From: Bubalus kerabau
Lineage: Eukaryota > Chordata > Mammalia > Artiodactyla > Bovidae
Assembly (NCBI RefSeq): GCF_029407905.1
Contig: NC_073628.1
Coordinates: 50,489,501-50,553,500 of the forward strand
DNA length: 64,000 bases
Direction of reading: 5' to 3'
The position numbers and the translations under genes were made by a program. This document shows positions 57,554-64,000 of the stretch, piece by piece. Each line of letters opens with the position of its first letter. The first letter of the stretch is position 1. The notes beneath the pieces were generated by a model. It was not told the origin of the DNA. It saw only the letters and a list, made by a program, of their open reading frames with translations, and searched no databases.

Positions 57554-59611
57554 AATATCAACCATAGTCACCACATTATACATTAGATACTCAGACCTTA
57601 TTCATCTTTTAACCAAAAGCTTGTATTGTTTTACCAAACTCTTCTCTTTTCCCCCATCTACCAGCCCCTGGCAAACACCAGTCTATTCTCTGTTTATCTA
57701 AGTCATAATAAAAATAAAAGAAATAAAATGGATATAACCAAAATAAAAAGAAAGTTAGATTCATATTAAGACAACGTGCATGGGCAAAAACAAGACAACA
57801 TGCATGAACCCAGTGGGCACTATGCTAAGTGAATAAGCCAGGTAGAAAAAGACAAACACTGCATGATATCACGAATATGTCAAGATTACAAACAGTTTTC
57901 CTAAACAGCTGCCAAACAAGAAGGAATTCGATTAAGTCTCCTTCTATAATGTATCCATCCTAGTAGTGAATGAGGAAGAAGAAAGCTGAGTGGAAAGATT
58001 TGAAAACACTACAAACAGCAAAATTAAGGAAAGAAGGAAGGCCTTAAGGCTACGAACAGTACAAACTTACTATTAAAAAGACCTCAAGTTATATTTCTCA
58101 CCTTGATGTTTTAAAGTTTAAACATAAATGGTCAAGCTACTGAAATGTACAAAATAACCAAAAGACTCCTGCTTCATATGCTTTGATACATAATTTTGGA
58201 GAATTGAATATTCTTATCAGTTTATTAGTACAGTCCTTTTTTCTAATTATCTTTTAACTTACATGTTTTAAAAATATAATTAACAATATATCTAAAAATA
58301 TATCATTACACATATAGGTAGAATAACTTTTCTATTGGTATAAAACAAATTATATAGGTTAAGAATCTGGTTATTATTAACACCACTCAGTAATATTAAT
58401 TATATGTAATTACTATCATTGGCTATTACCCAGAGTAAAAATGGGAAATAAAATGGTCAGTATCTTTTTAGAAGCTGGTATATTTGTTAAGGATCCATCA
58501 GAGAGTAATACAGAAATCAGTGTTAAAGAGAAGCATTACAGTCTTTTAAAATCAACTATTCTGTTTTTATTTTTAAGAACCCCCTAATTTCTATGTTTCG
58601 TATCTATAATTTCAAGCACTCTGTTTTTCTATACTCAACTTTCCTACATGTTTATCAACCTTTGTTCTCATTTTGGTTTTAAGCATGTATCTGTGGTAAT
58701 TGTCCATATGTACTAATCTTGGCCATATATACTAATAGTTTCAGAAATTTAATACTATTTACTGTGATGAAAAAAGCAGACAGACAGAGGAAAGGAAAGG
58801 CAGAGGTCATTTCAGCCAGGATTCCTAGATTTAGGCAACTTTAATATTGGAAGAGTATCATTAAGAATTTCTGAGGGCGAGAATGGAAGAAATAGTTCAG
58901 AATATACAAATCTTCTTTATCCTGTTTCCTTATATTTCTCTACATCTTTATTTACTGTGCCTCTTGGTGATTCCATTCTTGCCTAAACATTTTCATCTTA
59001 GGTAACAAATTCCTCAGAGGTCAACTCCCAGATTTCCTGGTAGGATCAATTAAGACAGCTTGATTATCTGCCACTATTTGTCAGCTATATTTCCCAGAAT
59101 ATTCAACCTCCTAGTTCGTGTATGCTACAAACAGGAACTCAGACTTAAGATGTTTTTCTGTTTTGTGGGGAATGTGAAGTCCCAGTTCACTTATCTAAAT
59201 AGATTAAAATATCTACCCCACGTCTTCCCTGTTCTTACATGCTTCTCTCCTGTTTGAATTTTCCAATCCAATGTGTGCTTCAAAAGGATTCCATGTGTGA
59301 GACGGAAGAAGTCACTTTACTGCTTCTCAAGGTCTGTTTATCTGAAAACTTAATATACCCTTGATATCTCTTAGGAGAAGAATGTCTGCTATTTGGGTTA
59401 CTCAAGTGGAAATCCTAGAAAAACACTGCCGAAACATCATTCAATTAAGACTAGCAGTTACAAGGGAAATGCTTTTATACCTAGAATACTATTTAATGAA
59501 CATTTACTAAGTGCTGAGTAATGTGCTATTTTATGGAGATGCATTACAAACCCAGAGATGCAGGGTTTCTGCCTCAAGGTGCTGATTTCTAGCTCAGAAC
59601 TGTGAATTGAC

Positions 59612-59806
59612 TTGATTGTTTAGTCGTTCAGTCATGTCTGACTCTGTGGGGCTCCATGGACTGTAGCCTGCCAGGCTCCAAGAACACTTGAGTCGGTTGC
59701 CATTTCCTCCTCCAAAGGATCTTCCCGACCCAAGGTTCGAACCCGTGTCTCCTGTGTCTTCTGCGTTGCAGGAGGTCCTTTAACCCCTGAGCCCTCGGGG
59801 AAGCCC
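59612..59806 (-). repeat. Bov-tA SINE in SLC36A4 intron
   Basis: GATTGTTTAGTCGTTCAGTC to the tRNA-like end CTTTAACCCCTGAGCCCTCG, GGGAAGCCC. The B-box complement GGTTCGAACCC is well kept. About 20 bp is missing from the BovB-derived section. Confidence 0.92.
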
Positions 59807-60479
59807 AATTTATTTTATTATAATCTTTAAAATATACCCTTTACTTCAAAAGCTAAATGCACTACATTAAACAATATGACTCATAACTAGTTTTAAAAGA
59901 TGATGCTTCACTAAGATTGAAGGTAATAAGTAATTAATGACGTGGAGTCTCTCTAATCCATACTTGCTTTATTCTGGGGCTGCTCTCTAATTCAACCTTT
60001 TCTTGTAGGAATACCCCACATGAACTTTGAGACTTTAAGTCAACGTGGCATCAAAAGCCCTTTACAGCTTCTCATGGCTGGTAGCTGGGTTCCCTAAGCT
60101 CCTGTGACAGTCATTGGCTTTCATATCTGAGGCAGGAATTAGGTGGGCTCCTGCTTACATTTCTTGGGACCAAAAAAAAAACATGGGCTTCAGGCTGGAC
60201 ACTCTACAGCTAGCCTCCTGTTTGCATTTCCTGGGACAGGAGATAGGGGGGACTCCAGATTATGTATTTACAACCAGCCTCCTCTTTGCACTTTGAAATA
60301 GAAATAACAACAGAAACAGGGAAAATAGCCAGGCTATGTCTTCTGTGGACACCTTAAGGTAACAGTCACGGCAGAAACAGAGAGGGGCTAAACCCTGTTT
60401 GCGTAAAGGATCAAGAGGTCATATATTTCCCATCCTTGGGGCAAGGGAGACACTGAACATGTGCACAAAAGCTCCTCAG

Positions 60480-61302
60480 GGTCAAAGGAGAGGGCACCCC
60501 CCCTTAGTATGTAATGCCAAGGCTGCCTGGCATCCACTGGAAAATGGATTCCAGCCCAGGATTGGCAGGCTACAGTCCATGGTGTTGCACATGCCTATGG
60601 GGAAGGGTCCTGGGGTAAGTCAGGCGTGGAAAAAGAAACCAGATAATTGGCCCAAAGTAAACAAAGACCCAGAAGAACTGCCCTATATGAATGCCTTAAC
60701 TGCCTCTTTGCAGTGCTCCCTGTTGCTAAGGGGGACACCCCACCCCTTCCCTCCAGGTGTGCATCTCTGCCTCACATCTATCTCAGCTACACAAAGTTTC
60801 TCCATTGGGCCCTCGCACTTGTGATTGTGTTATGTGTCTAATAATAAACTTTGTATCTCTTTTCACAGTTTTTGCCTCCATGAGAAATGCACTTCAATGG
60901 GGGCAAGAGCTTCTAGCCTCTAACCCTTGCTGATCTAGTGGTTAGTTTCATCCAGGCTGCTGCTGCTGCTGCTAAGTCGCTTCAGTCGTGTCCGACTCTG
61001 TGCGACACCATAGATGGCAGCCCACCAGGCTTTCCTGTCCCTGGGATTCTCCAGGCAAGAACACTGGAGTGGGTTGCCACTTCCTTCTCCAATGCATGAA
61101 AGTGAAAAGTGAAAGTGAAGTCGCTCAGTCGTGTCCGACTCTTAGCGACCCCATGGACTGCAGTCTACCAGGCTCCTCCGTCCGTGGGATCCTCCAGGCA
61201 AGAGTACTGGAGTAGGGTGCTTCATCCAGGCTACCCAGGTTCAATTTCTAGGCAGGGAACTAAGATCTCGCTTCACATCACTGCTCACTGCTGCCTCTCC
61301 AA
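60480..61302 (+). repeat. LTR-like repeat, copy B, carrying a Bov-A2
   Basis: Aligns in order with copy A at 38770-39575: GGGTCAAAGGAGAGGGCA, GGGTCCTGGGGTAAGTCAGG, AATAATAAACTTTGTATCTC (polyadenylation-like), CTTCTAGCCTCTAACCCTTG, TTTCATCCAGGCT, the Bov-A2, then CAGGGAACTAAGATCTCGCT. The stretch after the SINE resembles the tRNA-derived part of a CHR SINE. It is antisense to SLC36A4. The 141-codon frame 60399-60824 is not a gene. Confidence 0.6.
60959..61220 (-). repeat. Bov-A2 SINE within the LTR-like repeat, 12-bp TSD
   Basis: Antisense dimer from GCTGCTGCTGCTGCTAAGTC to GGAGTAGGGTGC. TTCATCCAGGCT at 60947-60958 is repeated exactly at 61221-61232. It occupies the position equivalent to the SINE at 39234. 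Confidence 0.95.
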
Positions 61303-61536
61303 GATCAGTACCCAGCCAATAAAGAGTGCATTACACATTCCCTAAACTGCTCAGCCTATTGCCTGAAGCACAGGAAGGGGAGGGAAGAAGGGACTCATAC
61401 ATAGCAATTCAAGATAGGAATCTCTGAGATAACCCTATGATTATCCTAGTCCAAACTTATTATTTTGGAAGATTATCATTATAAAAGACAACCGCCTTCT
61501 CTCCAGTATCCCTCAACCATGGCTAGTGTTTCAACT

Positions 61537-61750
61537 GTCCTAGTGGCAGAGAACTCACTTCTCGATGCAGGAGAGGTAAGAGACGGGGGGGCGGGGCAGG
61601 TGGTTTGGGTTTGATCACTAGGTTGGAAAGATCCCCTAGAGAAGGGTATGACAAGACACTCCAGTATTCTTTCCACAGACAGAGAAGCCTGGTGGGCTAC
61701 AGCCCATGGGGTTGCTAAGAGTCAGACATGACTGAAGCAACTGAGCATGC
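61537..61750 (+). repeat. Bov-tA SINE in SLC36A4 intron
   Basis: CTAGTGGCAGAGAACTCACT, a G-rich expansion (61585-61600) in the head, then the BovB tail GAGAAGGGTATGACAAGACA to GACATGACTGAAGCAACTGA. More diverged than the other copies. Confidence 0.88.
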
Positions 61751-63219
61751 ATGCACAGTTGCAGACCATAAAGAAATAGACTGTAAGCCAGAAAAGGCAT
61801 GTCTCCACAAGAAGGTGTTACTCAACATCAGTTCTCTAAAGGGGAGTACCTTGACTTGCTTTCCTGTTTTGTACAGATTTTTGTTTCCAAGGATACTAGA
61901 CTCCCCTCTTCTAAATAAAAAGCAGGTGTCTAACCAGGCTTTCCTGAATAGAAACTATGATCATGTCGACTAAAAAAATAGTCACAACCTGAAAGTGGAG
62001 AGTTGTTTTATTTGATAGTCTGTTTTTAATTAAGGCTTATAATGAGTTCCTTTCTAACTGGGGAGCCATAGCAATTAGGGAAAAAGGCAAAGGTGGGAAG
62101 CGGATGCAGAAAAAGGGAAGGATTCATTAGAGCTACTGCAGGGACAGTACCACTCCCTTGAGGTTTAGCTGTGAAAACCAAAAGCATGCCCTCCACCTCC
62201 GTGTCCACTGCTGCTTCGCCAGGTTCCTAGCTCCCTGGGGAGAGGAGCGTCTCAACCTGACACACAGGCACTCCCACCTCAGTATCTTCCGCCTTAAGAC
62301 TTTCTTTAGATATGTTCATGAATAAGGGTAGGGGAGAATTCTGAGATTGTTTCCCCGCCTACATCTTATAGTACTTGTCAAATTTACTTATAAATTTGCT
62401 TTTAGGATTTAGTCTAAACATTACTTCAAGTGGAGAAATTTATCATTCTGTTTTCTAGACACTGTACTATCTTTGAAAGAGAAACTAAACTACCATAATT
62501 CTTAGCCTTGATCCTCTTATATTAAGCTATTTCTCTACACTCCATACTAAACTATTACAAAAAAGAAAAAAAGGAGCACTTTTGAAGGAAAAAAAATTAT
62601 ATTATCAACTATAAAACAGGTTAATGAAAAATGCCAAACAATCACGTCTTGTTTGTAGTCATGTCTCCAGCTTGAAGCAAATGTATAACACTGAAACGGT
62701 TCCATCTCAGAATGCCTTCCTAAATATATCACAGCTAAAGTAAAACTGTAATTTAAAAACAAAAGATAAACACACTGCATATGTGAGACTTGTGCAACCT
62801 GGAAACTACTCTAGGTACTTTCCCCCTATCATAAATGGTTCCCTACACACACTTGTTCTAACAACATCCTGGACTCCAATGAGGACCCAGGATTCAAATG
62901 ACTACTGAATAGCAATCAAACTCTCATCAGGAAGCCAGTCAAAATATTTAAATTTAAGGTTTCACAGACTTCCATCCAAACAGCTAAAGGAGCAGCATGA
63001 TATTAGGTCAACATTTATTCTTTGCATTTATCAAAACTAAGGCGTTACTTTCCATTTCATAAATAAGGAAGCAAGTCTACATCATAATCACCACCAGTAT
63101 CTTTATTAAATCTCCAAAGATCAATCTCTGGAAGAAGATAAAGACTCTATATATTGCTTCATTTAGCAGAATATGGTTCTAATATTAAAGAGAATATTAA
63201 GATGCACCACACTATTTAC

Positions 63220-63532
63220 AGCTGACCCTTGATCAATGCAGGGGTTGGGGTCTGACCCTGCATATAACTTCTGATTCCCCCCACACTTAGCTACATACTG
63301 ACTAGAAGCCTTACTGACAGTCAATTAACTCATATCTTGTATGTTACAGGTACAGCTACATATATTTTATAGATTCATGACATACCTTTTTTATATTTCT
63401 AAGCTATGTAGTTCCTGAGTTTTTTCAAATTGTCATGAATCTCAAAAATTTTTATAACATGTTAATTGAAAAAAATCCATGTAAGTGGACCCATGCAGTT
63501 CAAACCCCTGTTGTTCGAGGGTCACCTGTGTA
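63220..63532. mobile_element. Tigger-type DNA transposon remnant in SLC36A4 intron
   Basis: Ends form inverted partners: CAGCTGACCCTTGATCAATG at the left, and CCTGTTGTTCGAGGGTCACC TGTG at the right (63506-63529). Interior motifs CATATAACTTCTGATTCCCC and AAGTGGACCCATGCAGTTCA fit an internally deleted TcMar-Tigger (MITE-like) element. No transposase remains. Confidence 0.8.
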
Positions 63533-63962
63533 ACGTGTCCTGTGCTCAGAAAGGACTGAGGCACACACGGTATGAAAGCTGACCATGAAAACCTTGAGGG
63601 CCACAAGTGACGGGTTAGATGATTTTATCAGAAACCCAGAATGTTAGATTTTTGGCAGCAAGGATAAGTATTAAATTTTTTATTAAAGTGAGTCCATATT
63701 AAAAGAGTTCATGTTTCACCTGTTATCCAAATTTGGAACAACCTGTAATTTTTAATCTTTTAAAAATATGCCACAAACATCTGTAAAATCAGATCATCTC
63801 CTCTGAAGATTATGAAAAATTTAGATTACACAAATAAAGAGACCACAGTAAGGATTTTAAATCTTTAAATCATAAAACTAAAAATACACCTTTATCATAA
63901 AACACTAGTAAATTGTATTTATAAAATATACAAATTAGGTTAATAAACTCTTGTCTACCTAC

Positions 63963-64000
63963 CACACATCCTGGGGAAGATTTAAAGTTATGCTGCCTTT
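63963..64000 (-). CDS. SLC36A4: SLC36A4 (PAT4) coding exon, 3' part, runs off the window
   Basis: The last 38 bp of the exon upstream of the penultimate one. It encodes KGSITLNLPQDV and the first two bases of a Trp codon (TG), followed by donor GTAGGT. The next exon supplies the final G, so the reading continues as W-LYQSVK. This matches the recalled SLC36A4 order at this junction. The rest of the exon, its acceptor and all N-terminal exons lie to the right of the window, as does the promoter. Confidence 0.94.

Larger units (their letters stand above)
57011..63962 (-). other. SLC36A4: SLC36A4 intron (6,952 bp)
   Basis: Lies between donor GTAGGT (complement of 63957-63962) and acceptor ACAG (complement of 57011-57014). 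Contains a Bov-A2, two Bov-tA, an LTR-like repeat with a Bov-A2 and a Tigger-like element. A MIR-like trace may lie near 59490-59565. No additional exon is visible. Confidence 0.9.

Noticed and set aside
60399..60824. 141-codon plus-strand frame as an SLC36A4 antisense gene
   Set aside because: It runs through the LTR-like repeat shared with 38.8-39.6 kb and is not preserved as a frame in that copy.

Overview
The window is mammalian nuclear DNA from a bovid (cattle-like; the sequence alone does not separate cattle from bison, yak, buffalo, sheep or goat). The evidence is the dense set of ruminant-restricted repeats: BovB (RTE) LINEs with recognisable endonuclease and reverse-transcriptase fragments, dimeric Bov-A2 SINEs, monomeric Bov-tA SINEs with a tRNA-Glu-like head, artiodactyl CHR-type SINEs and L1-BT 3' ends. 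There are no bacterial-style operons. Most long reading frames are translations of transposons or their antisense.

One protein-coding gene is identifiable: the 3' part of SLC36A4 (proton-coupled/amino-acid transporter PAT4), on the minus strand. Three coding exons are visible. The last exon carries the C-terminus and stop (51009-51316), the penultimate exon is 56841-57010, and the 3' end of the preceding exon (63963-64000) runs off the right edge. Splice sites are canonical and codon phases join correctly. A probable 3' UTR runs leftwards from 51008, perhaps to about 47.0 kb, and contains a Bov-A2 insertion. Introns of about 5.5 and 7.0 kb carry SINEs, a Tigger-type DNA transposon and an LTR-like repeat.

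The left 47 kb is intergenic and built largely of nested transposons. From left to right: a decayed L1 with BovB and Bov-tA inserts (0-3 kb); a 5'-truncated BovB with a 12-bp target-site duplication (3.0-4.9 kb); an L1 with microsatellites (8.3-9.2 kb); a 720-bp imperfect palindrome (9.84-10.56 kb); two solo LTRs (10.8-11.2 and 12.1-12.6 kb), the second inside an ancient L2; a cluster of Bov-A2/MIR/L1M/MER2 (15.6-18 kb); a plus-strand BovB (23.2-25.4 kb); an L1 that was split by a BovB and a Bov-A2 (26.4-30.1 kb); two further minus-strand BovBs (30.8-31.5 and 32.3-35.0 kb), the second hit by two L1s, one of them a twin-priming inversion; a 49-bp CpG-rich minisatellite (38.2-38.5 kb); and a minus-strand L1 ORF2 fragment (45.3-46.2 kb).

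No new enzymatic or defence system was found. The most unusual structures are the palindrome, the LTR-like family that appears twice with a Bov-A2 at the same internal position, and the minisatellite. All coordinates and identities come from reading the sequence; repeat names rest on recall of family consensus sequences and were not checked with a database.
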